DNA from: Bacillota bacterium
Lineage (GTDB): Bacteria; Bacillota; Clostridia; Acetivibrionales; DSM-1351
Length of the DNA: 64,000 bases
Direction of reading: 5' to 3'
Assembly: GCA_023390335.1 (NCBI GenBank)
Contig: JAEWCZ010000013.1
Span: 1 to 64,000 of the forward strand
The notes under the pieces were generated by a model that did not search any database, was not told the DNA's origin, and saw nothing but the letters and a program-made list of their open reading frames with translations. A program made the translations under genes and the position numbers. Shown here in pieces: positions 48,336 to 58,200 of this stretch; position 1 is the first letter of the stretch, and every line of letters starts with the position of its first letter.

Positions 48336-49967
48336 TTATCTCGGGGGTACAGGTGTCGGATTTTGAACATTAGTCGGTGATATGGTAAATCCCCCCGGAT
48401 ATTCCAGTAAAGCAGCTATTACTCTGGTAGCTTCTGCTCGGGTTATTGTTTTTTTCGGTCTGAAGGTACCGTCCGGGTACCCTGAAAGAATATTATTCAT
48501 TGATAAAACAATGATTGATTTATTTGACCAAGAGTTAGTTTCCGGACTTACATCACTGAAAATTCTTTGAGAGAAATCAACAGTATCGGGAGTGAATAGT
48601 ATCTTATCACATACTACAGCAAATTCCTCTCTGGTAATTTTTCTTTCAGGATAAAACAGGTTCCCGGCATATCCGCTGAATATGCCCTTTTCCTTGACAA
48701 TGGCAATCTGTTTTGATGCCCAGTGGGTTTTAGTGTCGGCAAAGGTAGAGGTTGCGGTTTCATTCTGAAGGCCAAGTGTTTTTACAAGCAATGCCGCAGC
48801 TTCGGCTCTTGTAAGACTGCCATTAGGCACAAAACGCTTACCGGGCATGCCGCTAACAATGCCTTTTTGAAACAAATCTATAATATAACTTTGTGCCCAG
48901 TGGTTAGATATATCAATAAAGGGTTTACCAATCAACCATTGGCTATAATTATTCCAAAAACGCTGAGGTTCTTGACCTAATGCCCAGCTTCCCGCACCAA
49001 GTAGATTGTATTTTGAAACAAGGGATAACTTTTTCTCTAGAGAGGTTTCATTCTCATACCAAAAATCATAGGTGCCCGCTGAAAGTTTGCTGCTTCCCCA
49101 GATAACTGCATTATCTGTTGAGGTTACGGTTACAGTTGCACGGGCACATTGAGATGTATTGTCATACCAGGTTGTAGATTTACAGGTTGATACCAGACGT
49201 TCAACATCCGATACAGTAACACCATAGCCGCCACCGCTGGTTGAACCCTGTTTCCAATATCTTCCGTAAAATGGTATTCCTAATACTATTTTTGTAGAAG
49301 GAACATATTTTAATGCATAGCTAACACTTTTTTCTACAAAAGAAAAACTGGCTACCGCTCCCGGGGCACTTCCGGTATAATGCTCGTCATAAGCCATTAT
49401 AAATACCTGATCACAAATGGTACCTAAAGCAGCATAATCGTAGGAACCCTGCCAACCGATAGTTGATCCCCAAGGATTAGCAGCTACACATACCGTCAAT
49501 ATTTTGGTTTTTGGCATATAAGAGCGTAAAAGTTTTATAAATGCTGTATATGCGTTACGGTCCGATTCGGTAAGGTTCTGTATATCTATATTTACCCCAT
49601 CACAACCAAGTCGTACAATTTCGGCACTTAAACTGGAGGCAAATGTGGTTTGATTTGCCAAGGCTGCCCTACCGAGAGTCCTATCCCAGTTATTACTAAG
49701 GTAAGGTACGACTTTTATTCCACGTGCGTGCATGCTCTCCACAAAAAGGGGATCTACCTTGATTGTATTTTTTAGAGTTCCGTTACTGTTTATTTCAAAA
49801 TAATCTGGAGAAACTGTTGTTAGATTTGTACCCGAACGGTTAACATTATTTATATAGGTGGTTGTGTTTCCAGCGTATAAATAGCTTATGCTTTCATAAG
49901 CGGAAGTACTTGTCTGAAAAAGAAACACAAATATAAGCAGTGGTATTATATACTTTTTTGGCCGCAT
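48336..49967 (-). CDS. GH18-like protein with three SLH domains, catalytic Glu absent
   Basis: The 543-residue protein has a signal peptide (about 1-23), a GH18 TIM barrel of the YaaH / spore-wall N-acetylglucosaminidase branch (about 28-335; GIPFYGRYW, MAYDEHY), then three S-layer homology domains (about 355-400, 415-460, 475-525; FIDISNHWAQ, FADTKTHWAS and SRAEA-like LTRAEAAALL, ITRAEATRVI). GH18 enzymes need D-x3-D-x-E. Here the motif reads DGVNIDIQ with Asp123, Asp128 and Gln130 (CAG codon at 49578-49580). The protein may be a wall-bound lectin, not a hydrolase. SLH domains should hold it at the cell surface. Confidence 0.9.
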   Translation of the reverse strand: MRPKKYIIPLLIFVFLFQTSTSAYESISYLYAGNTTTYINNVNRSGTNLTTVSPDYFEINSNGTLKNTIKVDPLFVESMHARGIKVVPYLSNNWDRTLGRAALANQTTFASSLSAEIVRLGCDGVNIDIQNLTESDRNAYTAFIKLLRSYMPKTKILTVCVAANPWGSTIGWQGSYDYAALGTICDQVFIMAYDEHYTGSAPGAVASFSFVEKSVSYALKYVPSTKIVLGIPFYGRYWKQGSTSGGGYGVTVSDVERLVSTCKSTTWYDNTSQCARATVTVTSTDNAVIWGSSKLSAGTYDFWYENETSLEKKLSLVSKYNLLGAGSWALGQEPQRFWNNYSQWLIGKPFIDISNHWAQSYIIDLFQKGIVSGMPGKRFVPNGSLTRAEAAALLVKTLGLQNETATSTFADTKTHWASKQIAIVKEKGIFSGYAGNLFYPERKITREEFAVVCDKILFTPDTVDFSQRIFSDVSPETNSWSNKSIIVLSMNNILSGYPDGTFRPKKTITRAEATRVIAALLEYPGGFTISPTNVQNPTPVPPR

Positions 49968-50047
49968 GTTATTTTCCTTTCCAATTTACTTTGTTGTTTA
50001 CATATAATATGTGTTACATTCTCAAAAATAAACCGTGAATAAGTTAC

Positions 50048-50078
50048 TTGACATTACTGCTAGTAAATAGTTTATAAT
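50048..50078 (+). promoter_or_regulatory. Possible promoter of the cob operon
   Basis: TTGACA (50048-50053), 19 bases, TATAAT (50073-50078); the spacing is long. No cobalamin riboswitch is visible in the short leader. Confidence 0.5.
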
Positions 50079-50128
50079 TTGAAGTGTACTTTAGGAAATA
50101 TTAGGTAAAAACATCGGGAGGAAAATTC

Positions 50129-50701
50129 ATGGAATCAAAAGTTGAAACTGAAATAATATTAATTACAGGTGGGGCAAGAAGCGGTAAAAGTACATATGCA
50201 GAAAAATTGGCCAAGGAATACGGCAGCGAGATCCTATATGTGGCAACAGCAATACCTTTTGATGATGAAATGAAGCTTAGAATTAAAAAACATAGGGAAC
50301 AGCGTCCTGCAAATTGGGAAACCCTTGAGGCGTATAAAGATTTGGATATGCTACTTGAAGATAAGTGTAAGAATAAAAAAGCCGTTCTTCTGGATTGTAT
50401 CACAGTGATGATTACCAATATAATGTTCGAAATATGTCAAGATTTTAATCAAATCCAACATGATGATATTGCTATTGTGGAGGAAACTGTTAACCTTCAA
50501 ATGGACAGGCTAGTAGCAGTTGCAGCTGGTTCAAAAATTCCCTTTATTCTGGTTACAAATGAAATCGGAATGGGTATTGTGCCAGAAAATAAGAGTGCAA
50601 GACTATTCCGCGATATTCAAGGAAGGATTAATCAAAAACTTGCGGCTGCCTCTAAGGAAGTTTATTTGTGCGTTTCGGGAATACCTGTGAAAATAAAATA
50701 G
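50129..50701 (+). CDS. cobU: Adenosylcobinamide kinase / guanylyltransferase
   Basis: The 190-residue enzyme phosphorylates adenosylcobinamide and transfers GMP to it, the first step of nucleotide-loop assembly. It shows the P loop GGARSGKSTYAE (12-23), then YVATAIPFDDEMKLRIKKHREQRPANWETLE with the guanylylated His, LLDCITVMITN and VTNEIGMGIVPENKSARLFRDIQGRIN. It leads the cobU-cobS-cobT operon. Confidence 0.95.
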   Translation: MESKVETEIILITGGARSGKSTYAEKLAKEYGSEILYVATAIPFDDEMKLRIKKHREQRPANWETLEAYKDLDMLLEDKCKNKKAVLLDCITVMITNIMFEICQDFNQIQHDDIAIVEETVNLQMDRLVAVAAGSKIPFILVTNEIGMGIVPENKSARLFRDIQGRINQKLAAASKEVYLCVSGIPVKIK

Positions 50702-50718
50702 TGAGGAAAAATATAAAA

Positions 50719-51471
50719 ATGATACTTTTTAAACGCTTTTTATTATTATTACAGTTTATGACTACAATTCCTATTCCTTTTAACCTAGACGTAAATGAAG
50801 AGGATTTTGGAAAGGGTCTTGCACTTGCTCCATTGGTAGGTCTGTTAATCGGAGGTTTTGTTGCAGTTGCGGGATATATGTTTAATATAGTTTTTTCCCC
50901 CGCTATATCAGCTGTTCTAGTAGTTATTACATACATACTGTTAACGGGGGGAATTCATCTAGACGGCTTAGGTGATACCTTTGATGGTATTTTCTCGAAC
51001 AGACCTAAGGAAAAGATACTGGAAATTATGAGGGACAGCAGAGTAGGAACATACGCAGTATTGGTTATTGTCTGCATTTTAGGATTGAATGCGGTACTCA
51101 TATATTCAATTATTTCAGTCCATATGTATTTTGCCTTGGTGCTTATGCCAGTAGCAGGAAGAATAGGCTCTGTTACAGGGGCAGCCGTTTCCAGATATGC
51201 AAGAAGCGGACCGGGATTGGGAAAATCCTTTATTGATTATTGTGGATTCAAAGAGCTGATAATAGCAGCAATACTCAGTATTATAACAATTTTTGCTTTT
51301 AGAGGATTTGTGGGTATTTTTCTCTGCCTTTGTGTTTTTTTATCAGCGGTACTGCTGGTTAAATTTCTGGGCAGGAAAATCGGAGGTGCGACGGGGGATG
51401 TTCTGGGAGCCGTCTGTGAATTGAATCAGACCATATTTTTGATAATATTGTATATGATGGTATTTAGTTAA
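50719..51471 (+). CDS. cobS: Adenosylcobinamide-GDP ribazoletransferase
   Basis: The 250-residue membrane enzyme (six or so helices) joins alpha-ribazole to adenosylcobinamide-GDP to make adenosylcobalamin. It has FMTTIPIPF near the N-terminus, GGIHLDGLGDTFDG with the conserved acidic residues, DSRVGTYAV, and GGATGDVLGAVCELNQ near the end. ATG at 50719 lies 11 bases after GAGGA. GTG at 50701 is an alternative, overlapping the cobU stop. Confidence 0.93.
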   Translation: MILFKRFLLLLQFMTTIPIPFNLDVNEEDFGKGLALAPLVGLLIGGFVAVAGYMFNIVFSPAISAVLVVITYILLTGGIHLDGLGDTFDGIFSNRPKEKILEIMRDSRVGTYAVLVIVCILGLNAVLIYSIISVHMYFALVLMPVAGRIGSVTGAAVSRYARSGPGLGKSFIDYCGFKELIIAAILSIITIFAFRGFVGIFLCLCVFLSAVLLVKFLGRKIGGATGDVLGAVCELNQTIFLIILYMMVFS

Positions 51472-51507
51472 ATATTTCTGATCATAAATATTAAGTGGGG
51501 GACAACT

Positions 51508-52566
51508 ATGACTTTCGAAGAAGCGTTAAATTCCATTGGACAACTAAATATAGAGATAATGCAGAAGGCACAGACGAGACTGGATAGCTTGACAAAGCCC
51601 TTGGGAAGCCTGGGCCGTTTGGAGGAAATCGTAAAACAGCTTGCCGGAGTATCTGGGGAATTGTTTCCTTCTGTAGAAAATAAAAAAATAATAATAATGT
51701 GTGCAGATAACGGAGTAGTTGAAGAAGGAGTCAGTTCTTGTCCTAAGAGCGTTACTTCTTCAGTCACACAAAACTTCCTAAAAGGGTTTACCGGTGTGAA
51801 TGTTCTTTCCAGACATTCAGGAGCTGATATTGTTGTTGTAGACGTTGGTGTTGATGATGAAATTGACGGTCCTGGCATATTAAACAGAAAAAAAAGAAAA
51901 GGTACATGGAATATTGCTAAAGGTCCTGCAATGACCAGAGATGAGGCTATTCAAGCTATTGAAACCGGTATTGAAGTTGTAGGAATGATGAAGGAGCAAG
52001 GAGTAAATCTTCTAGGTACGGGTGAAATGGGCGTAGGAAACACAACTACAAGCAGTGCGGTGGCATCAGTACTTACTGGATACGAAATAGATGAAATGGT
52101 AGGCAAGGGGGCAGGCCTTACACAGGAAGGTTTGATTAATAAGGTTGAAGTTATCAAAAAAGCAATTGATATCAACAAACCTGATGCTTGTGACCCTGTA
52201 GACGTTCTGGCAAAGGTCGGAGGTTTTGATATTGCGGCACTTACCGGGTGTTTCCTTGGGGCCGCAGCCTACAAGCTTCCTATTATGATTGATGGATTTA
52301 TCTCGGCTGCGGCTGCTTTGGCTGCTATAAAGATTAAGCCTGAGTGCAGAAATTATATTTTACCTTCTCATGGTTCAGCTGAACCAGGAAATAAGAAAAT
52401 AATGGAGTATATTGGAATGAACCCCATGCTTTTATTGGAAATGCGCCTGGGTGAGGGTTCAGGAGCTGCACTGGCGTTTCATGTTATAGATGCTGCTGTT
52501 GCAGCATACAATGAGATGGGTACTTTCGGGGATGCTCAAATTGAACAATACAAGCCATTGAAATAA
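51508..52566 (+). CDS. cobT: Nicotinate-nucleotide-dimethylbenzimidazole phosphoribosyltransferase
   Basis: The 352-residue enzyme activates the lower ligand of cobalamin. Typical blocks are LDSLTKPLGSLGRLEE, MCADNGVVEEGVSSCP, GEMGVGNTTTSSAV, TGCFLGAAAYKLPIMIDGFISAAAA and SHGSAEPG, and Glu in EMRLGEGSGAALAF is the catalytic base. It is 36 bases after cobS with ribosome site GTGGGGGA. With cobU and cobS it allows salvage of cobinamide or completion of B12. Confidence 0.95.
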   Translation: MTFEEALNSIGQLNIEIMQKAQTRLDSLTKPLGSLGRLEEIVKQLAGVSGELFPSVENKKIIIMCADNGVVEEGVSSCPKSVTSSVTQNFLKGFTGVNVLSRHSGADIVVVDVGVDDEIDGPGILNRKKRKGTWNIAKGPAMTRDEAIQAIETGIEVVGMMKEQGVNLLGTGEMGVGNTTTSSAVASVLTGYEIDEMVGKGAGLTQEGLINKVEVIKKAIDINKPDACDPVDVLAKVGGFDIAALTGCFLGAAAYKLPIMIDGFISAAAALAAIKIKPECRNYILPSHGSAEPGNKKIMEYIGMNPMLLLEMRLGEGSGAALAFHVIDAAVAAYNEMGTFGDAQIEQYKPLK

Positions 52567-52617
52567 GGAACTTCTAAATTATATAAAGGTATTAAATTAC
52601 CAGAAAAGAGGGTCGTT

Positions 52618-52803
52618 ATGTTTGAATACAAATATGTACAGGCAACTTTGGGGGGATTTTTTACCGAAGCTAATCACCACGATATAATTGATAAATATGC
52701 CAGAGAAGGCTGGAGATTGGTACAGGTGTTACCTATGTACTATAATTCACATGGAAAACCGACTGATTATGAAATAATATTTGAAAGGGAAACAGGCAAT
52801 TAA
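52618..52803 (+). CDS. DUF4177 small protein
   Basis: The 61-residue protein has the DUF4177 pattern: FEYKYVQ at the start, then KYAREGWRLVQVLP and a final YEIIFERE strand. Such alpha-beta proteins are widespread and of unknown function. Own ribosome site AGAGGG. It may be read through from cobT, 51 bases upstream. Confidence 0.8.
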   Translation: MFEYKYVQATLGGFFTEANHHDIIDKYAREGWRLVQVLPMYYNSHGKPTDYEIIFERETGN

Positions 52804-52812
52804 ATATAAAAA

Positions 52813-52875
52813 AGTCCTTCTTTTGATAGGATTGAGTAGGTTTTGTGGACCACTCAACCAATCAAAAGGAGGACT
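52813..52875 (-). terminator. Long hairpin, terminator of the GH43-like gene
   Basis: Arms of 15 bases with one G-T pair (52813-52827 with 52861-52875) and an inner TTGAGT/ACTCAA pair. Read on the minus strand the stem is followed by a T run, just after the dockerin gene stop. The length of over 60 bases is unusual for a simple terminator. Confidence 0.7.
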
Positions 52876-52893
52876 ACACACTAGGTATTTTAT

Positions 52894-54573
52894 TTATAAG
52901 GGAGAATAAGGTAATTTCACAATATCACCTAGCAGGTATTTCTTGAAAACGGCAAAATCAAGTGCATCAATTACACTGTCACCATTGAGATCTCCTGCTG
53001 CAAGATCATTTTGTACGGGGAAATCCGTAATTGTCCCAAGCAGATACTTTTTCATCAGTGCATAGTCAGTTGCATCAACACTGTTATCTCCATTCACATC
53101 TCCGGCTATAACAGGTACTACATCATTTTTAGTAAATTTGAACCAGTTAAAGTTGAATAAGTATCCGCTTCCTCCGGTAAATTTCAGATACAAGTCATGT
53201 TTTCCTGTTACTCCGCTGATGCTGCACTTTGCATCAGTATAAGTCTGCCAATCCCCGGTTGCAGTGACTGGACAAGTTCCTACAAGAGTACCCGTGATAC
53301 TGTCAAGCCTGATTTCTATATTACCACCGCTGGTGCTACTAGCCACTCTGGCTTGAAAACCTGTCGCATCGGTGCCAAAATCCACATTGTTGTATACAGC
53401 ATAGTCTCCGTTTTCAATATACCCCATGTCCTCACCGCCTTCGTTGCAGGATTCAGACTGGATTCCGGATTGATCGCTGAAATTCTCTGCTTCTATCTGC
53501 GTAAAGGCTGATATGGGTTGAGTATCAACTTGATCCAAGCTAGCACCATTAAAAGGAATAACGATAACCTTGCTACCATGCTTGTCATTGCCAAGTTCCT
53601 TGTCTTTTGCAACATCAATTGCTGCTAGTGTCATTGCAACAACATGACCGTCCTCCATATATACATTGGGGCGTTCTAACTTATTCCAATGGTTAACCGT
53701 ACCATTTGTATAGCGTATAAAATTAGATGTGGGATCAAAAGCATAGCCTGATTGAAGCTTCCAGTTGCTGATACCATCCTTAGAAGTAAGGTGATACGCT
53801 TTTCGTGTGTCCCATTTGTTGACAACAATATGATACTGACCGCCACTGTACCAGATAACCGGATCTTCCATATTCACCGTAGGACAGCCCTGAGTCTTGG
53901 CATAAATATTAGTCCCCTGGATGGTATAGGGTCCAAGAATATTGTCAGATATACCGATTACAGCATCTCTGCCAATTGCCTCATAACGTCCATCCGGGCG
54001 AAGCATAATGTAAACATTTGATGCCGAGAAAAGAGATGAGTATGAATTTGAAGCAATGGACATACTTCCCAGCTTTGACCATGGCCCATCCAGAGAATTG
54101 GAAACAAAAATATCTGCTGGACGTCTGGTTTCACTTACAACAATAGCATACCGACCATCCTTCAGTTGAAGGGGAACAACATTATGACCTTTACCACCCT
54201 GATCGTTGGGCCAGCACACACCTTGATCCGTATAAGGGCCATAGAGGTTAGAGCTTGTTGCATGAACAGCTACCGAGCCGAACCAGCCGTTATGGCCTGC
54301 ACTCTGATCCCAACGGCTTGCAAACATATGATATTTGCCATCTTTCCCTTTGATGATTCCTCCATCCCAATAACAATACTTGGACATGGTTCTGTCTTCC
54401 AAACCGTTAGATTGATCCCGGGGACCTACGTCAGCAGCACCCCAGCAAGAAGATGACAAAGATTCTATTATCGGTGTTGCTGTGAAGTAGTCAATGAATG
54501 ACGCAGCATATACTTGCCCTTGAATTACTAATAATAAAACCAACCCCATTAAAAACACTGATCTTTTTTTCAT
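52894..54573 (-). CDS. GH43-like glycosidase with CBM6 and dockerin
   Basis: The 559-residue cellulosomal enzyme has a signal peptide (1-24). A five-bladed-propeller catalytic part follows (about 30-350; CYWDGGIIKGKDGKYHMFASRW, MEDPVIWYSGGQYHIVVNKW) of GH43/GH117-like type. Then come a CBM6 (about 360-485; IEAENFSDQSGIQSE, GGSGYLFNFNWFKF) and a type I dockerin (about 492-552) with two calcium loops GDVNGDNSVDATDYALMKKYLLG and GDLNGDSVIDALDFAVFKKYLLG. It should act on plant hemicellulose or pectin side chains. The exact family is uncertain. ATG follows AAAGGAGG. Confidence 0.85.
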   Translation of the reverse strand: MKKRSVFLMGLVLLLVIQGQVYAASFIDYFTATPIIESLSSSCWGAADVGPRDQSNGLEDRTMSKYCYWDGGIIKGKDGKYHMFASRWDQSAGHNGWFGSVAVHATSSNLYGPYTDQGVCWPNDQGGKGHNVVPLQLKDGRYAIVVSETRRPADIFVSNSLDGPWSKLGSMSIASNSYSSLFSASNVYIMLRPDGRYEAIGRDAVIGISDNILGPYTIQGTNIYAKTQGCPTVNMEDPVIWYSGGQYHIVVNKWDTRKAYHLTSKDGISNWKLQSGYAFDPTSNFIRYTNGTVNHWNKLERPNVYMEDGHVVAMTLAAIDVAKDKELGNDKHGSKVIVIPFNGASLDQVDTQPISAFTQIEAENFSDQSGIQSESCNEGGEDMGYIENGDYAVYNNVDFGTDATGFQARVASSTSGGNIEIRLDSITGTLVGTCPVTATGDWQTYTDAKCSISGVTGKHDLYLKFTGGSGYLFNFNWFKFTKNDVVPVIAGDVNGDNSVDATDYALMKKYLLGTITDFPVQNDLAAGDLNGDSVIDALDFAVFKKYLLGDIVKLPYSPL

Positions 54574-55207
54574 GTTTCACATTTCCTCCTTTGATTAAAT
54601 AAACTGCCTAAACCCACTATTAAATGGATTTTATTAGCTTATTTATAATAATTTTACTTCGGTTAGTTGAAATGTAAATAGAATCAATACCTCATTATAC
54701 TACTTATTCCATATATGTATTTATTGTACAACTTGTTATTATTATTGATAATGGATTATTTTAAGTTTAAAGTTAAATTTATTGGCTATTTAATACTATT
54801 TTATTTATTAATGGAAACGTAAATATCAATTCTGTTCATAAAAATAATAAAGCAATTAGAAAGTATAGATTTTTTCGTAATTCTGACAATTCTATTTTGA
54901 ACAGAGTATATACAGAAGTCTAAGTGGGGTGAAGAACAGGATTTATTTCTATATTTAAATACCGCAAAGAATACACAAAAAAATATAGCTTTAGACATTG
55001 TTTGTATAAGCTAAATATAGTAAAATTTGGGTATAGATAAGAAGGAAAATTATCAATTCATATCTAAAAATTTTAGTGAAAAAGGAAATATTTAAAGACA
55101 TTAGAAAAAAGCCTGAAAACTTGGTGGGGAAACAAATTCGTAGTTACTTGCTTGTTTTTTGGCTTTTTTGGCCTTGGTCACTTTTTCACAAAGAAAGGTA
55201 GGGTCAA
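54574..55207. other. Divergent intergenic region, 634 bp
   Basis: Lies between two divergent secreted-protein genes. A TATAAT on the minus strand (54694-54699) with a weak -35 may serve the GH43-like gene. On the plus strand the last 100 bases hold a hairpin (55105-55169). No ORF of note. Confidence 0.5.
55105..55169 (+). promoter_or_regulatory. Leader hairpin with T-rich end before the giant gene
   Basis: AAAAAAGCC (55105-55113) pairs with GGCTTTTTT (55161-55169), helped by GAAAAC/GTTTTTT. The 3' arm ends in T-rich sequence 39 bases before the start codon, a layout like an attenuator. Confidence 0.35.
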
Positions 55208-58200
55208 ATGATGAAAAAAAAGTTAGGTTCTAAATTTCTTAGTCTGCTTTTGGTAGTCTGTTGCCTAAATTTGATGCTTTTACCAACGAGTGTATTAGCA
55301 GCATCAAATAGCAGCATTTTACCACCAAGCAACCTGACGGCTCAGCTTACATCCCCTGATGATGTAAAAGTAGCATGGAATTCTGTATATGGAGCGAGTG
55401 GCTACAGTATATACGGAATAAGTGAGGGACAGCTTAAACAACTCGGAACGACGACATCTACGTATTTCACTTTTAGTGATCTTCCGGAAGGCACCTATAC
55501 TTATGTTGTATCAACACTTAGTACAGATGGTGAATCAGGGCCATGTGCACCCGTCTCCGTTGATATTGTTTACCCAGAAATGCAAGCACCCGACACACTT
55601 ACCAACACTTTTCAAAATATCAACGACGTTACCTTAAACTGGTCAGCAGCATTATATGCACAAACGTATAATATATACAAAATTTCGGTCGATGGTGAAA
55701 AAACATTACTCACGTCTGTAACAGGTCGTACATATACTTTAACCAATGTACCGGCAGGAACTTATTCCTATGCTGTAACAGCCGTAAATTCTTTATACGG
55801 TGAATCTCCACTCTCTACTTCTGCAGAAGTCAACGTGGTTTTTCCCGTAATGGCAGCCCCAAGCAATGTAACTTCAAAGATTCAAGACGGTACGAATGTA
55901 ATACTTACATGGACAGCAGCAACTTACGCCAACAGCTATAATATATATGAACTAATTGACGGGAAGGAAGTATTGAAAGCTACATCGAACTCAACAACTT
56001 TTACACTTACAGACGTCACCGCAGGTAGTCACACATATGTTATTCATTCGGTGAGTTCCCGCTTCGGGGAATCTGCAGAAGGAGGCAAGGTAACTGCAAC
56101 TTTGGGTGATATTCTGATGTCACCACCTGGTAACTTTACCTATACTGTCAACAACGGTAAAGACATAGTTTTAAATTGGACAAGTGTACCTAATGTGACA
56201 AATTACAAGGTATATCAAGTAGTAAACGGACAAAAGGTTTTAAAAAGCACAGTTACAAAAACATCTGTAACTTTTTATAACATGACTGCCGGTGACTATA
56301 CCTATGAAATCCATTCGTACTCTTCTACATATGGGGAGTCAATAGAAGGAAGTACTGTAACGGTCACAATAGAAGGGCAGACAATGCTGCCGCCTGCTAA
56401 TTTACAGTACAGTCTAGCTAATCAGAATGATATAACCTTGACATGGAACACAGCTGCAAACGCAACAAGCTACCAGATTTATCAGATGGTAAATGGAGAA
56501 AAGCAGTTGAAAAAAACCGTAAGTACAAATTCAGTAACGTTTACAAATATGCCCGAAGGAGAATACCATTATTTCGTCACATCAGTATCCACACTTTACG
56601 GAGAATCTCAAAGTGGAGCTGAAGTCACTTTTTCAATAGTTTTCCCTATAATGAAGGCACCCGACAATTTGACTTACAAGATTCAAAATGTAAATAGTGT
56701 TGTACTTTCCTGGAGTGCATCTGATAATGCAACCAGCTATAAGGTTTATGAAATAGTAAACGATCAAAAGACGCTGAAGACAACAGTAACCGGTTTAACC
56801 GCAACAATCTCAAATGTCCCTGCCGGAGATCATACATATGAGGTGCACTCAGTTAGCAGTCGTTTTGGTGAATCAGTCGAAGGCAGCCAGATTTCACTTT
56901 CAGTAAAACAAGATATGGCAGCCCCGTTAAATCTAGAATACACCATTGCTAACGGAAATGACATTACGTTAAAATGGGCAGCAGCTGATTATGCTACCAG
57001 CTATAACGTATACCAGATAGTTGACGGACAAAAAGTATTGAAAAAGAATGTTACAACTACGACTGTTACATTCACAAATTCAGCTGCAGGAGATTATGAC
57101 TATGTGGTTAATTCAGTATCTAGTGTATTTGGAGAGTCATCTGAAGGATCAGAAATAAAAGTCTCTTTAGTTTTCCCAATTATGAGTGCACCTGACGACC
57201 TGACATACACTATTCAGAATGTAAACAATGTCGTACTTACATGGTCGGCTACTAATTATGCTAATAATTATAAAGTATACGAACTCGTTGACGGGAAAGA
57301 AGTACTTTTGACAACCGTATATTCACCAACCGCAAGGGTTGCGAATGTAACAGCAGGTGGTCATACATATGTAGTTCACTCTGTAAGCAGTCGTTTCGGC
57401 GAATCTCCTGAAGGAAGCAAGGTTTCTGTTACTATAAAACAAGAAATGCTTGCTCCCTCCGATTTATCATATACTATAGCAAACGGAAATGATATTACAT
57501 TAAAATGGACTGCATCTCAATATGCAACCAGCTATAATATTTATCAAGTGATTAACGGAGTGAAACAATTAGCAAAATCAGTTACAACTACATCGGTAAC
57601 TTTTTCAAACATGCCTGCCGGGGATTATCAATATGTAGTTACTTCAATGTCTACAGCCTTCGGAGAATCCTCAAGTGGGGCAGAAATTAAGTTGTCTGTT
57701 GTTTTTCCTACAATGACTGCGCCCAGCAATTTAACCTACAAGATTCAGAATGCAAATAATGTTATATTATCCTGGGATGCAGTGAATTATGCTAATAGTT
57801 ATAAGATTTACGAAGTAACAAACGGGCAAAAAGTCTTAAAAACAACTGCCAATTATGCTACAGCAAGCTTATCAAATGTTCAGCCGGGGGATCACACTTA
57901 TGAGGTTCATTCAGTAAGTAGCCGTTTTGGCGAATCTCTTGAAGGGAGTCAGGTTGCACTGAATATAAGCCAACAGATGCTACCTCCTGCTAATCTGGAA
58001 TATACAATTGTAAACGGTAATGACATTACTCTAAAGTGGTCGGCGGCAGAAGCTGCAAACAGTTACAATATTTATCAGTTTATAGACGGACAGAAGAAAT
58101 TAATCAAGAATGTTACAACTACATATGTAACATTTACTAATATGCCGGCAGGAGAGTATAACTATGCTGTTACTTCTGTATCACGGGTATTCGGAGAATC

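Noticed and set aside
49968..50128. Cobalamin riboswitch before cobU
   Set aside because: The interval to cobU is only about 160 bases, contains a promoter late in it, and shows no B12-box-like sequence.
54801..54998. 65-codon minus-strand frame in the divergent intergenic region
   Set aside because: No ribosome site, no domain, AT-driven hydrophobic composition.
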